Shown here piece by piece: positions 24,301 through 35,280 of a DNA stretch of 64,000 nt. The DNA is from Antedon mediterranea (Eukaryota > Echinodermata > Crinoidea > Comatulida > Antedonidae), in NCBI RefSeq assembly GCF_964355755.1, contig NC_092675.1:29846912-29910911 (forward strand). Reading direction: 5' to 3'. Position 1 is the first letter of the stretch; every line of letters begins with the position of its first letter. The translations under genes were made by a program, and so were the position numbers. The notes under the pieces are model-generated. The model saw nothing but the letters and a program-made list of their open reading frames with translations, had not been told where the DNA came from and searched no databases.

Positions 24301-26498
24301 AATCTAGATCAGTCTGATGAAATTCTGATGAAAGTCTTTCCAATGTTGTCTCCATAGTCATTTTTGACTGAAAGATGCCTCATTGATTGAATAATATAAT
24401 TCTAATAATATATTCCTAAATAAATGAGCATTATATATTGAAAAACGCAGGCAGTTTAGTAGTTAGTTAACTTTAGACCACCACTCCCAAAATCAAATCC
24501 TGGGAATTAGCATTGTTTTCATATTGGACTATATTTTTAAAAGAAAATAAGATTGTATTTTATAATTGTTTGTAACTACTATGGTGTAGCTTTGCATCAG
24601 GGTGTTGTTATCATCCAGTACAACAGGAAGTCAAGAAGAAAATTTTATATTGTAATTTTTTAGATGTTTTTATATGAATGGTTTTATGCTATATTTGTTT
24701 TTATAGTGTTTTCTTTGTTATTATGACGAGCAATGAATTTCCTTTTTGAGGATCAATAAAAGTTATCTTATCTTATCTTATCTTGAGTAATTGGACCAAG
24801 ATAAGATGGTATTTGTTATTTATTTCTAGGTGCAACGCTATGAAGGAGCATCTACAATTTATGGTCCACACACGTTGAGCGCCTACATTCATAAATTCAA
24901 GCAATTAGCCGCGAAGATAGCATTAGTAAGTTTTAGTTTGTTTTTGTTTATTAGCTACTGCGTAAGTGTCATTTAAGTGTCATTTAACTCATTTGTATTT
25001 AATTTATTTGTACTTTTTTATGTAAGTTTTTATGAGCTCTGTATTTTAAATATTTGAATGTGTCAATGTCAATAAAAAGCAAATTTCCAAAAAAATATTG
25101 GACAAGTAAATGTTTTTCTTATCTTATTTATATGACAGCTACAGCAATTTTCATTGTTTTCCTCCTTTATCCTTAGATTCCCTGGTGTTTATTTTTTGAT
25201 GTTGTTATTTTAAAATATACTGTATTGTAATTTTGAAAGACTAAAAGAATAAATAAATTAAATTTTATTAAATTATTTATTTGTTTTGACAAGGGTACAA
25301 GTGAAGGGGAAGAAGTAGGAACAGCCCCTGTAACCACCAATTACACTGGATTCCTGCCTGATGTAAGAGCTGATCTTGGAGATGATTATGAAAAGGTGGT
25401 TGTACAACCAGATCCCAAGTACCGTAGGGTGAGTTTCTATATCATAACAGTATAAATGATTCTGTGTGTTTAAATATGACCTGTCTTTTGATACTGTACA
25501 TGGAGACTTGGTAATTTTATGCTGTATTGCTGGTAAAAATAACAAAGCAAAATGAAATTTGTATACTAAACAGATTTATTTTGCTTCAAAGGGTTCAATT
25601 GTACAAGCTGTGTTAGCCTGTGGAAATCCAAGACGAAGTGCATCAGAAATGGTAGGCATGCAGGAATTTATTAACCTTTCAAATGGAAATTAACCTATTA
25701 AAATAAAAATTAAATGTTGTAGAATTGACTAAAGCTTTCATTGTTGTGTTAGGACAGTGGACCTTATAGCTATACCTATGATTATTGTCATTTTTATTTA
25801 ACTTGATTTTCAAACAAAAACAAAAAAGATTTAAATTCTCTGTTTACATTTTTTTAGCGTGGAAAGTCCTACATGTATGTTGAAAAAAAGATGGTGGATG
25901 GAAGCTACAAGGAGATCTACAGTGATGCTGATTGGTCAACAAAGTAAGATATTTTATGCCAAAGCTGACAGTGCATATACTTTCTTACACATTCATACAA
26001 ATATAGAATGCTTTTACTGTAGAGAGAGAGAGGTGACAGGTATAGGTACCATGAAATCTTTTAACCACTTAGATTTCAAGGTACCTATACCTATATATTT
26101 AAAAATACCTTACCTTTACTGTATGTAATATATAATTTCTGCAGGGACCGTGCTTTTGAAATTCTGTTTCTATTTTTCTCCTTTTTTTCATATTTTGTAA
26201 AATCAGTAAAGTTTTTGTCAGACAATAAAGATTATTCTTGTTATACTTTATTATTTTCCTCTTTAATTTGTTTTTGTTCCATGACAGATTTGAATGGAGA
26301 AGGAAAGAAGTGAGCGCTGTGCCACCTGGATCTTACGGGGAAGCAACCTTATCCTGGAGTATCCCAATGGATATCGAACTCGGCACTTACCGTCTCAAAC
26401 ATTTAGGATATTATAGAAAAATAATAGGAGCTATGAGACAGTATGAGCAGGAAACGGAAGACTTTGAAATTGTATCAGAAAACTACAAACGGTCTTAA
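12951..26498 (+). CDS. ASAH2: Neutral ceramidase, copy 1 (19 exons)
   Basis: Hydrolyses the amide bond of ceramide to sphingosine and fatty acid. Relatives are secreted or type II membrane proteins of the plasma membrane and gut lumen. Exons: 12951-13088, 14265-14405, 15033-15209, 15298-15425, 15929-16006, 16598-16718, 17205-17327, 17449-17535, 17711-17815, 22013-22094, 22521-22633, 23067-23161, 23348-23387, 24115-24213, 24830-24925, 25294-25428, 25592-25651, 25858-25943, 26288-26498. These give 2115 coding bases, 704 aa, with all junction phases consistent. A signal peptide or anchor occupies about 1-23. Zinc-site motifs are SGTHTHSGPGG (about 114-124) and WFAVHPVSMN (His about 226). The nucleophile motif NLGDVSPN puts the catalytic Ser near 277. 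VPGEF (exon 12) and RYEGAST (exon 15) match the remaining metal-ligand regions of human ASAH2. The C-terminal Ig-like domain ends ERSADW-type (DADWSTK) and GTYRLKH. It appears intact. Confidence 0.93.
13394..13411 (+). repeat. Poly-G run
   Basis: An uninterrupted run of about 18 G in the first intron of ceramidase 1. Similar homopolymer C runs occur at 3961-3975, 32440-32458 and 33734-33753. Confidence 0.9.
14451..14612 (-). mobile_element. MITE family A, copy 3
   Basis: Starts ATCTCTGTCTACACGATCAA and ends TTTGATGGTGTAGACAGGGC, with the family body in reverse orientation between. It lies 45 bases after the donor of ceramidase 1 exon 2. Confidence 0.9.
14822..14980 (+). mobile_element. MITE family A, copy 4
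   Basis: Starts TAGCTCTGTCTACACTATCA and ends GTTTGATAGTGTAGACAGAAC. It is in the opposite orientation to copy 3 in the same intron and ends about 50 bases before the exon 3 acceptor. Confidence 0.9.
16394..16550. mobile_element. MITE family B, copy 1 (foldback element)
   Basis: The left end (GATTCTCACTAGAGATGCAA) and right end (TTGCATCACTAGTGGGAACC) are imperfect inverted repeats. The similarity extends inward to the pair TTGACCAATGACAAGC / GCTTGTGATTGGTCAAAT, so almost the whole element is a hairpin. A second copy with similar ends is at 56083-56285. It lies in intron 5 of ceramidase 1. Confidence 0.75.
16816..16950 (+). mobile_element. tRNA-derived SINE, truncated copy
   Basis: TTGGCTACCAATCCAAGGG followed by a box-B-like GGTTCAAGTCC and CTGTCATATGTCAGG matches the reverse complement of the fuller copy at 27783-28024. 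The box A portion is missing here. Further shared sequence runs to GTGTATATGTTTGTCTTGTG. Confidence 0.7.
19639..19791 (-). mobile_element. MITE family A, copy 5
   Basis: Complete copy: AAGCTCTGTCTACACTATCA at the left end, CATATCACTACC and ATTTGGGCACATCACAC inside, and TTTGATAGTGTGGACAGAGC at the right end. It directly precedes the 49-bp satellite, whose unit contains this right end. Confidence 0.92.
19812..20399 (+). repeat. 49-bp satellite derived from a MITE terminus, 12 copies
   Basis: ATGTTGTTTACTTAC marks each unit start (19812, 19861, 19910 ... 20351), giving exactly 12 x 49 bp. Each unit ends with GTAGTGTAGACAGAGCTTAAG, the family A terminal repeat, with TTTGAT deleted from its inner edge. 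Units differ at only a few positions (for example TTTTTTC for TTTTGTC near 19975 and 20171). This points to recent amplification. Confidence 0.95.
21269..21300 (+). repeat. (TA)n microsatellite
   Basis: Uninterrupted alternating TA at the left of the hairpin at 21299-21397. A second TA run is at 21457-21477, just before the tRNA unit. Confidence 0.95.
21299..21397. repeat. Perfect 45-bp inverted repeat with 9-base loop
   Basis: The arm 21299-21343 is the exact reverse complement of 21353-21397. The arm includes AACTTGGTTACTTCATTG on one side and CAATGAAGTAACCAAGTT on the other. The loop is GCACTGTGA. It is non-coding and lies in intron 9 of ceramidase 1. Confidence 0.95.
21470..21898. repeat. 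351-bp tRNA gene unit, one full plus one partial copy
   Basis: The 78 bases at 21470-21547 recur at 21821-21898 with a single mismatch, at a spacing of 351 bp. The tRNA gene lies between them. The arrangement fits one full unit and the start of a second unit of a tandem tRNA gene array, though an insertion flanked by a long duplication is also possible. Confidence 0.75.
21576..21647 (-). tRNA. tRNA gene, predicted anticodon AUC
   Basis: The minus strand folds into a full cloverleaf. The acceptor stem is GCCCCAG with TTGGGGC, the D arm GTC..GAC, the anticodon stem TCTGC/GCAGG with a seven-base loop ATATCAA (U33 present), and the T stem CCGAG/CTCGG with loop TTCGAGT. The discriminator is G. 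A TTTTT terminator for RNA polymerase III follows within 3 bases. No intron. The anticodon reads AUC, which would decode GAU (Asp); G73 is also an Asp feature, but the D arm looks more like tRNA-Glu. Isotype is therefore uncertain and a pseudogene is possible. Confidence 0.8.
23688..23986 (+). repeat. 23-bp tandem repeat, 13 copies
   Basis: AAGTACAAGCATTAGCACAC marks each unit start from 23688 to 23964, giving 13 x 23 = 299 bp. Only the first unit differs (AAGTTC). It lies in intron 13 of ceramidase 1. Confidence 0.97.
24588..24784 (+). mobile_element. 3' end of a non-LTR retrotransposon with (TTATC)n tail
   Basis: The stretch ends GAGGATCAATAAAAGTTATC followed by TTATC repeats. A 3' UTR with GATCAATAAA and a TTATC/CTTAT tail is typical of CR1/jockey-type elements in invertebrates. 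No coding part remains. The left boundary is a guess. Confidence 0.55.
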
Positions 26499-26506
26499 GT
26501 GAAGTT

Positions 26507-26512
26507 AATAAA
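26507..26512 (+). terminator. Polyadenylation signal of ceramidase 1
   Basis: AATAAA only 9 bases after the stop codon, which would make the 3' UTR very short. Confidence 0.55.
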
Positions 26513-27033
26513 GTTATTTAAAGTTCCATTACAATGAGTGAATGTTATATAATAAGATATATATTATTATTATTATTATTATTATTAGTGATTTAAAAAA
26601 CACAATCATAGAGGATTATTGTTTTCAGTGTGACAATTTTTGTGAAGAGTTCTGTCTTGATGGCTAAGACCATGGATTCGCAGACAAAACAAAATTATCA
26701 GTTAATTCTTTAACCAATAAAATGTGCATGATCAGTGATTACCAAACAACGAGATGCCCAATCACATTGCAACAATTTGTCCTCAAAGGTCAAATCTTGA
26801 AAATTATCACATTTATCTGAAAATTATCTGATTCGCGAGTGGAAACACACACAATATCTGGCGAGTCCCTAGCTGGTGAAAAAAGTCGGTGAGTATACGG
26901 TGGATAATTTTTGCTATAGCACGAAAATAAAAATCTGAAGTTATTATATTACCTATATTAAGATATCTGATAACATTTTTTACCACACCGTTTATTTTTC
27001 ATAGTATTTTAAAAATGCCTCTATATTTACAAC

Positions 27034-27360
27034 AAATAAAATTCGAACAAATATGAAACATAGGGGAACATATTGATAATGATTGGAATGTATGATCAAT
27101 AGAAATTGTTTTTCCCGCACCTGAACAACTCTGATAACGACATTATTAATTTGAGGCAGCTTGTATCTTGCGAATAAATAAATTCACATTCTCTTTCTAG
27201 TAACCACTTTGGTGATGTATTTCGTTTTTCTGTTTAATGCATTGATTATAGGCCTAATCACGAATAAAATAAAATGAAACAGTAAAAATCGAAAAATTGA
27301 AATACTAAAAAGTTTTATCCACCTATATTGTTGAAAGTAGATGTAACCTATTGAATACAT
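27034..27360 (+). repeat. Duplicated intergenic block, copy 1
   Basis: Shares long collinear stretches with 33792-34045, including CAAATATGAAACATA, TGAACAACTCTGATAACGAC and GCTTGTATCTTGCGA, and further on GAAAGTA.ATGTA..CCTATTGAA. The downstream copy has about 50 additional bases. Confidence 0.75.
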
Positions 27361-27782
27361 TTTTTATTTCATATGCATCCAACATTGAGTAACTCGCCAT
27401 TTACCTCTGTACAAGCACTAAGAATATGTAATTAATAATTGATCATCTTTGGTCTCACGTGTGTAGTATTGGAACAGTTGTTGAATAATATATTTTTATT
27501 TATATTGTTTGTATTCATATCTGAATAAAACTCCCTCATATTTGCATGAGTAAATTTATGATATCCAAACAATAATTATGAAGATCCAATGTTGGAGTTT
27601 TTTTGTTTGATTTTTAATATATTTAAAACATACTAGCATATTATTATATCAATTAAAATACTAATAATAATTAATTGGATAATTAATAATTAACAAGTTA
27701 TATGACAATATATTCGATTATTCATTTTATAACATTTAGAATAAATAACTAGCTATTTTATTTTATTTTATTTTTATTTTAT

Positions 27783-28024
27783 TTCATACTCATCCAACAG
27801 CGAGTAACCTGCCAATTACAGGATGGATAAACTATTTAATAATTTCACAAGACAAACATATACACAAGATGCTCTACATCAACAAAGACTTATTATTAAG
27901 TCTTTGGGAGTGGAGTTGTAAATTGTCATGAGAAAAAAACCCTGACATATGACAGGACTTGAACCCAGGACCCTTAGATTGGTAGCCAAGCATCATAACC
28001 ACCAAGCCACAGCTCCACTCCACT
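27783..28024 (-). mobile_element. tRNA-derived SINE
   Basis: On the minus strand it has a polymerase III box A (TGGCTTGGTGG, 27999-28009 on the plus strand) and box B (GGTTCAAGTCC, 27955-27965) at tRNA-like spacing. A body shared with 16816-16950 and part of 42202-42250 follows. This is the most complete copy in the window, about 240 bp. Confidence 0.75.
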
Positions 28025-28157
28025 CTATTATTTAATAATATAATTATTTAATGATATTTCCAAATGTATACTGTACAGTAATAGCTAAAAAACAAAAGTG
28101 GAATCTTCGTTATTATTCATAAGTCAAATTATTCAATAATTACAGATTCTGATTTGT

Positions 28158-31100
28158 TTATGGTGCTCTTTTAACCATCATCACTGTTGTCTTAAGACCT
28201 CTATCAAAAGTTTTCTCCCAGTTGATGCCCGTGTTATTATGTGTACCTGGTGTGAGATAAAGCCCATTGAGGTTTGAATGATAACAGGAATAGTACCACC
28301 AAGCACCTTTGAATTGCTCAGCACAGTTTCTACTGCCTCTCTTATCATTGTCTCTATCATACGTTGTAAATTGTTGACCATTGTGGAATGCCATCGAGTC
28401 ACCTAAACAAACAAAATATTAGATAATCTTTAGTTTTCTTCATAAATATTTAAATTAAAATTCATTTTTAAATAGTTGTGTTTCTTTGTATTATAAAATA
28501 AAAGATGTATGAAAGGGAATATAATAATTTTACAATAATAAATAACCTACAATTCGTAATTTATTTTATATTGATTTAAATTTGTCTGTAAAAGAATTGT
28601 ATGCCATTACTTAATAATCTTTTAACTCTTATATCATTATGGTTGCTTTATTTTTAAAATTTTGTGAATGTAAATGTGAAATGTAAATGTGGCTTGACTT
28701 GACAGTAGCCTAACTACAGTAGTGTGAACGACACATGCAACAACTTTCTTCTCCCCTAAGTGTCTTTTCGTGTCGAGTGCTGCCACAAAACACAACGAAA
28801 GTGTTTGAATTGACCAGCACCTACACCCACTCTTGAAAGATGATCTGGTTTCTTTTGAGTGCACACGAGCCAGATATGTACACGGAACTCCAGTTTTAAA
28901 ACCTTACATGTGAAGGCTTTCTTGGTCATAGAGTTATTATAATTTATAAGCAATGCGCTTAAATAATGGAAAACACAAGATTTTTATTTTGAATTTCATT
29001 TCTTTAACTTAATTTTGTGCGCCAGATCGATCTATATCAACTTCGAAGTGGGAGTGATCCCTAGTTGTTATCACTGGCTCCTGTTTAGGGACCACTGTCT
29101 AATTATATTGAATAAAGGTGATGAATGCTGTGACCTGGGCACTGTTAAATAAAATGGAAAAGAAAATAGCATCAGCACAGCACAACATGGAAAGAAATAT
29201 GCTCGGAATCACACGTAATAAAGACAGAAAAACAAACGAATGGGTGAGAAAAGCCCAATACATTATGAGAACTATCAAATTAAGTGGAAGTGGGCTGGAC
29301 ATATCAGTAGGAAAACAGACAATAGATGGACTTCGCTAATGACATCATGCAGACCCATGGACGGGAGCAGAAATAGAGGAAGACAAAGAGTGAGATGGTG
29401 AGATGAAATAGAGCAGCTAGAGATAGTTCACTATGACAGAAACATGCTGAGGCTTTCGTCCAGCAGCAGTGAACTGACAACGGCTGATGATGATGATGAT
29501 GATGAATGCAAACAAAAATAACAATTAAAACAAGCAGTTTGCAAGTAAACTTAGGCTGTACATTATAAGGTACAAGGATTTTCAGTTCCCCACCCACCAT
29601 TTTTTTTCCAAAATATCATTATCAATAAAACACCTGTTTATTACATAATGAAGGTATGATTTTATTTGAGTAATTAGAGAATTCTATAATTGTGTTGATC
29701 TATAAGGGAATATGTCAAAAGAAACTCTACAATATGCTTGTTTACTTGAAATGTGTTTTTTAGTGTAAAATGTATTGTAGTATACTAACCCGCTGTTCCT
29801 GTGTATCCACTGATTGTCAAAGTATAGTTAAACTCTTCGGTACCAACACAAAAGTGAGAATATCTTGCGTTCTTCATTACATTCAAGTGGTCTGTCATTT
29901 CTACCAATAGCTCAAAATGGCCATCAGATGTTAAACGGTTGATCTGTTCATTACCAAGCCAGAACTCTGAGTTCACGTTTCCAAAACCCTCTTTGTATTC
30001 TGTCCAATTACGGTAGAAATCAACTGATCCATCTTGTCTTCTCTGTATCACCTGATAATGAAAAGATCTATACTCTACTTTACTAAAACAGTGATGGAAA
30101 GCCCATCAACTGGAGTAAATAGAAATGAATGAAATGAGAACCTAACTGCCAGTAATAATAATTTGCTCCTTGGTTCTAAGTATGCAAGTTTTGGAACATT
30201 AGTATATATAATGATCGGTCTTTTTGTTAACATTTCAACATATTTGTCAACCTGAAAGTTTCCACAGCTGTGTAAAGGCGCGCGCTTCCAAAGTCATACC
30301 AATGTTTTCTGTCCCTGGCACTGTTTTAGTAATGAATTATTTTAATAATAAAAGCGTAAAAGCTGTGGCAATGATGTTGGATTAACAGTACTTCTAATTT
30401 CTTTGAATAAATTGTTGCCTACTGTATACTTACCATCCAACCTCCATCTTCCCTCATGTCACAGTACACAGTAAACTCTGGTCCTCCATCACCTGGCTGT
30501 ATCACATATTCACCACTATCAGCAGAAGGAATATGTTGTAAAATGCCACCACAGTCCCTCATTCTCTCTAAAAATAAAAATAAAAAAGTTTGATGTTTAA
30601 AAAAAGATCACACTGGTATTATTAGGAAAAATAGTTTGTATCTATTATAGAGGAAATCCAATATTCAATTGTAAAAGTAATTAGTTAATTAATAATAATT
30701 AGTAATTTATAATTCTGCAAAATTTAAACTAGTTTCCAATGGACACAACTGAATCCCTAGGTGGTAATCCCATGGGCTTAGTAGATATGCCTATAACAAG
30801 TAGTACCAAATCATAGTTTATATATACAAAACGTTCATCATTCATTTGGTTTGAATTTATAGTAGGTTAAATCAATCCTGGTAACTGTACTGTAACATTT
30901 TGAAGGACACACAAAATAAAGAGAAAATTTCCTAGGCAAATTCAACAGCAACTACCACTACCAATCAACACTGATGTGAACCTCCATATAAAGAATCAAT
31001 TTATAAGAATCAATTTATTTAATATAGAAGTTTGCAAAATTGTATACATACTTTCTTTCCTTTCAATGTAACAAAATTCAAACGTTTGAATTATGTTGTT

Positions 31101-31358
31101 TTCAACAGATGATTTTTCCAGTATTTGCTTATTGATTTGACAAACACGATCCTTCTGGTTATAGTTGACCGACAAACAATCAGATTGATTCTTTGAACAT
31201 TCCAGTAAACAATTTAGTTTGTGTATATTCTTCAACTCATAACTCCAACCTTCAAGAGCATGCCCCTCTAGGATAACCGTATAATCATATGTATTGATCG
31301 AAAGATCACTGACAACAAAGGGCAGAAGAAAGACAATTATTAAAGTTGAAGATAGCAT
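28158..31358 (-). CDS. Secreted fibrinogen-related protein with N-terminal apple/PAN-like region
   Basis: Four exons in minus-strand order: 31358-31052, 30567-30434, 30051-29790, 28402-28158. They give 948 coding bases, 315 aa, with splice phases 1, 0, 1 all consistent. Residues 1-18 form a signal peptide (MLSSTLIIVFLLPFVVSD). The next 80 residues contain cysteines spaced like an apple/PAN module (LNCLLECSKN, DCLSVNY, VCQIN, FCYIE). The fibrinogen C-terminal domain begins at about residue 107 (RDCGGIL) and includes YCDMREDGGWMVIQRRQDGS, FWLGNEQI and the calcium-site region YDRDNDKRGSRNCAEQFKGA (WW follows). It ends LKTTVMMVKRAP. Such proteins are secreted, bind acetylated sugars or other glycans and often serve in innate immunity; the ligand here is unknown. 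It lies between two ceramidase genes on the opposite strand. Confidence 0.9.
29115..29505 (+). mobile_element. RTE-type retrotransposon 3' fragment with GAT tail
   Basis: The plus strand encodes degenerate C-terminal reverse-transcriptase sequence: NMERNMLGITRNKDRKTNEW, then after a frame change KWKWAGHISRKTDNRW and PMDGSRNRGRQRVRW, with a stop. This is the conserved tail of RTE elements. It ends in GATGATGATGATGATGATGA, a typical RTE microsatellite tail. It lies in the third intron of the fibrinogen-related gene, antisense to it. Confidence 0.82.
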
Positions 31359-33791
31359 TACGACGTTTTAGAATTATGTATTGACGAATGAAACGGTTAT
31401 CGTGCCAATAAAATCTACAAGTCACCTAGCCTTCAAATACTCGACGTACGCCTGTATGAGTTTCTTAACGTTGTGGTACAAACTATTTTCATCTTATATG
31501 AAGATACAGTAGATATTCCATTATTCAACCACATCATAGACAACTCAGTGTGTACCAATCAAAATGCTGAGTGTAAGATATGATTTACATAATAATGTTT
31601 GAACAATCATGAAAATATACTCTTTTGTTTTTTTATACGCATTTTTTTTTTGTGTGTGTACAATCTATATTATAAATTATGGTTAATTCTGACATAGGCG
31701 AGAACAATGGAAAAACTTCGGGACAAATCTCTGCCTTGGATACCTACCTGATCTATCTAAGATGTACCGTGAAATGTAAATTTGATAATATTAGTTTTCA
31801 CTATTACAATATTGTTCCATATTTCTATCTTAGGAAGATATTATAAGAGTTTCTGATTTCATCGGTAGATTTTCAACTAAATTTTAATTGTACGCGGTCA
31901 AAGTAATTTCCGGGTTCACGATGAGTTCACGGGTTCACCTTGCAACTATCTGGTTTCAACTAAGTTGGCCGTTAGTGGCTATAGCCAGTTTAGTTTTTTT
32001 TGTTTATTTTCGGATCGGAACGCGCGTGTGAAGGTACAGTAGTTAAAAAATAAAAATTATATTGCAAATTAATAAAGATCAAATTAAATATACGCCATAA
32101 AGCATCGGAATATACTGTGGGAAATAGTATTATAACATTACATAGAGAGATCTGATGATAAGAAATTTTGTTTAAAATCAAGTGAAATCCCGATAGCAGA
32201 GTTTTATTGAGTAAGCTGACAGGAATAACTGTAGGCTATCTGTGTCCCGTTAGGACTGGGATGTTTGCCCATGTTGCAAGCCGTCTAAAACGTCTTCCTT
32301 CTTGGGCCAAAACGGGCCACTTTGTCGCGGAAGTTAGTTTCAAAAGATGTTTAAATTAAATAATGTATTAATTATTAGGATGGTATTTATTTGAATAAAC
32401 GTCCTCAATAACACATCACTTTGAATAATAATCGCCCACACCCCCACCCCCCCCCCCACCAACTATCTAATAAACGCCCATCCACATTTATACACACAAT
32501 AGGCATATTGTATTATATTTATAATAACACAATTTTACTATTTGTAGTAGAGTCATCGCACTGTTATCTACAATTTACCAAGCATTTGTTATTCTCTTTT
32601 ACCACTTTTCATATCTATTAGAGGATTGTATTTGATTATAAATGTTACCACATTATTAAAACTAAAAAAATAAACATATCCCTCGATAAGCACCTCTCTC
32701 AAATGAACTCCGTCTCCCACCTCCGCCCTATAATATACTCATTAAAATGTTATTAAACATCTACGACACTGTAAAACAGAGTAGGTTTAGTTTTACGAAT
32801 GTCAAGCATTTTCAATAATGGTAACCGACAGTACAAGGAGACCGTCCTTCTAAAAACTTTTTACCCGAGTCATTATCATTCCGAGAACCATCGTCTACAC
32901 TTTCTGAGGAGGGAGCGAGCGAGGCGAGCTCACCCTCTAGTATTTAAAATACAGATTACTTTCTAAAACTTTGGTTTGCTACGGTATTCGCTTTAAAATG
33001 TTTTAAATTATTTCTGTTTTATTGAGAAGCACCTGATCAAAATCTGATTCAATACCTGCAACAATTCATAATGCGTGAAGTGTCAGTTATAATATGTTAT
33101 TTCCAATTGAATCTTGTTTTCTGTTTTCAATTTGGTTTTTCTGTATGTACATCATAAAATCACCATAAAAAAAAATAAAATATTTAAATTAGATTGATTG
33201 ATTATAGACAGAAAAGTCGTACATTTGCTGTAATGTTGATGTGATAATCATGAATTCTGTGTAATATCTTTTTCTTATCTTTAAAAGTCTGACCAGTTAA
33301 AATATTGAATATAAATGAATAATTTCAGTATTCTGGATAAACAATTCTGTAGTAAACACAAAATGTAAATATATGGCGCCACTGCAATCAATAACTCGAC
33401 TCTTTAAATCTCTTTTAGGAGACATAAACATAAGAAAACGTGTTTATCCCTAAGTAATTACATATTATGTATATTTAATTTACAGACTGTATATTTATAT
33501 GTAATTAAGATAAATTAAACAAACAATATTTATTTTCCTATATTGGATTACCTTACCTTACAATGTCTTTTGATGACTGACAAAAAACAATTATTTTAAA
33601 ACGTGCAACAATATCTTACATTGCTTTCAAGTCAAAAATCTTAATGGTATCACAATTTTCAAGATTGAACAGTAAATCATACAGTTTGGTTTTCATAAAC
33701 TTGACCAACAAGTAATGGATTAATTCCCAGCCACCCCCCCACCCCCCCCCCCCTGATAAGAAAGTGCTTATTTTCAACAAGATCATGTGAC
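31359..33791. other. Intergenic DNA upstream of the fibrinogen-related gene
   Basis: No gene is visible on either strand. The promoter of the minus-strand gene should lie within a few hundred bases above 31358. C-rich homopolymer stretches are at 32440-32458 and 33734-33753. A short GC-rich patch (GGAGGGAGCGAGCGAGGCGA) lies near 32908. Confidence 0.5.
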
Positions 33792-34045
33792 ACAAATAAA
33801 ATTCCAACAAATATGAAACATAAGGGAAACTATAGACTGATAATTATTGGAATGTATGATAGACATTTTTTCCCGCACATGGCGTTTGTCTTTCTTTCCA
33901 TTCAGATGGACCGTGTAGTCATACGTCACAGCTGAACAACTCTGATAACGACATTATTTGAGGAAGCTTGTATCTTGCGATAATAAATAAATTCACAAAA
34001 CGTTATATCTATCAAAATTGCTGAAAGTATATGTAGGCCTATTGA
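33792..34045 (+). repeat. Duplicated intergenic block, copy 2
   Basis: Collinear with 27034-27360 (see that entry). A second shared block, CACAATCATAGAGGATTATTG, lies near 34583-34604 here and at 26600-26620 beside the first copy. The order of the two blocks is exchanged. Confidence 0.75.
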
Positions 34046-35160
34046 AGAATGAAACGCGCTTTAATTTTACCATTTTTACTTATTTTTTAAAACTTTATTT
34101 CAACCATTTATCTAGAAACACTAAACAGAAATTACATGATTCCCCACGATAATTTTAATGCAAACAGCAAGAGCAAGCTTTCAGCCAACCATGCCTGCAC
34201 CATGGTTGCTTTTGAAGCGTTACTACCGTAGTTATAGCCCTTTGCAAAACATACCAAAATTCCCATGTATGAAATTCCAAAAAACACCCCTAAGAAAAAT
34301 AATGGTATCGCCTAAATTCGATTGGTACAAAAAGATTTCACAAAAACAATTCACAAATTCTTTTTCGTTTTTAAGGGCAAAAATCACACACCTGTTACCA
34401 TGGCAACCGTTTGTTTTCAAAAATATTTTGGTTTTGTTATATATAAGTGTGATTAATTAGTATGAAGAAAATTAATTTTTTTGGCATTTGGCCACTTTTT
34501 AATGAAATAGTTCGATGTTTTTGTGGGTCAACCGCTCTTAAATATTCTAGGCTAATATATTATTATTAGTGATTGATTTAGAAATCACAATCATAGAGGA
34601 TTATTGCCTAAGAAAACTGGCTCTATGTCATGAAAAAGCATATTAAGCCTCAGAAAGTATTACAAATATTTTATATTTAAAAAATCTAAATTTTGAAAGT
34701 ACAACTTGATTAGTAGAATGTTTGTTATCGAAATCACTAATTTAGTTGAGCACATACTGAGCACATACTAAACTGACTTTTTTGGAGTTTGTTTATGGAC
34801 ATATGGAGATACATACAGTTAAAATAATGTATGATCCACCTGTAATACGACAAGATAACATACAATATAATATGTAATGATTGTTGCATATGGCATGTGT
34901 TGTAAGGAGTTTTATTAAATATTATAATTATAGTAGTACTTCAATGTGTGTTTGTGTTTCTGTACATCCATTACCAGTCAACAGACAACTCACAGATTAA
35001 AGAGAGCATGCAAAGTAATAACACTAATACAGGCAATTAAGAAAACAATTTCATATTATAGCTTCCATGTTTTACACACAAAATTAGCTTATTAAAAAAA
35101 GAAATTGATAATGATTTGTATATGACGTTTTTGATTGGTTCATAGTTGAGTGGGCGTGAC
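34046..35160. other. Intergenic DNA before ceramidase 2
   Basis: The open frame at 34158-34460 and its antisense partner have no recognisable domain. The stretch around 34190-34440 has an unusual composition and may be a worn transposon. No other feature is visible. Confidence 0.4.
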
Positions 35161-35168
35161 TATTTATA
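35161..35168 (+). promoter_or_regulatory. TATA box of ceramidase 2
   Basis: TATTTATA about 113 bases before the start codon would place transcription start near 35190-35195. It follows a GC-richer element (GAGTGGGCGTGAC). Confidence 0.5.
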
Positions 35169-35280
35169 CGTTACGGTTGAATGATCACCGTAGTCAGCTG
35201 ATAACTTTGTTTTGTTGTGTGTAGAGTGTGCATATGAGAGTGTGTCACATGTTTTATTTACACCCTGAACAAAAATTGCA

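Larger units (their letters stand above)
26513..28157. other. Intergenic DNA between ceramidase 1 and the fibrinogen-related gene
   Basis: Holds a (TAT)n run at 26560-26588, two blocks that recur upstream of ceramidase 2 (26587-26620 and 27034-27360) and a SINE. No gene is visible. The 3' UTR of the minus-strand fibrinogen-related gene must lie in the last few hundred bases. Confidence 0.6.

Noticed and set aside
34158-34460. 100-codon open frame upstream of ceramidase 2
   Set aside because: No domain or gene-like context, and an antisense frame overlaps it. Probably worn repeat DNA.
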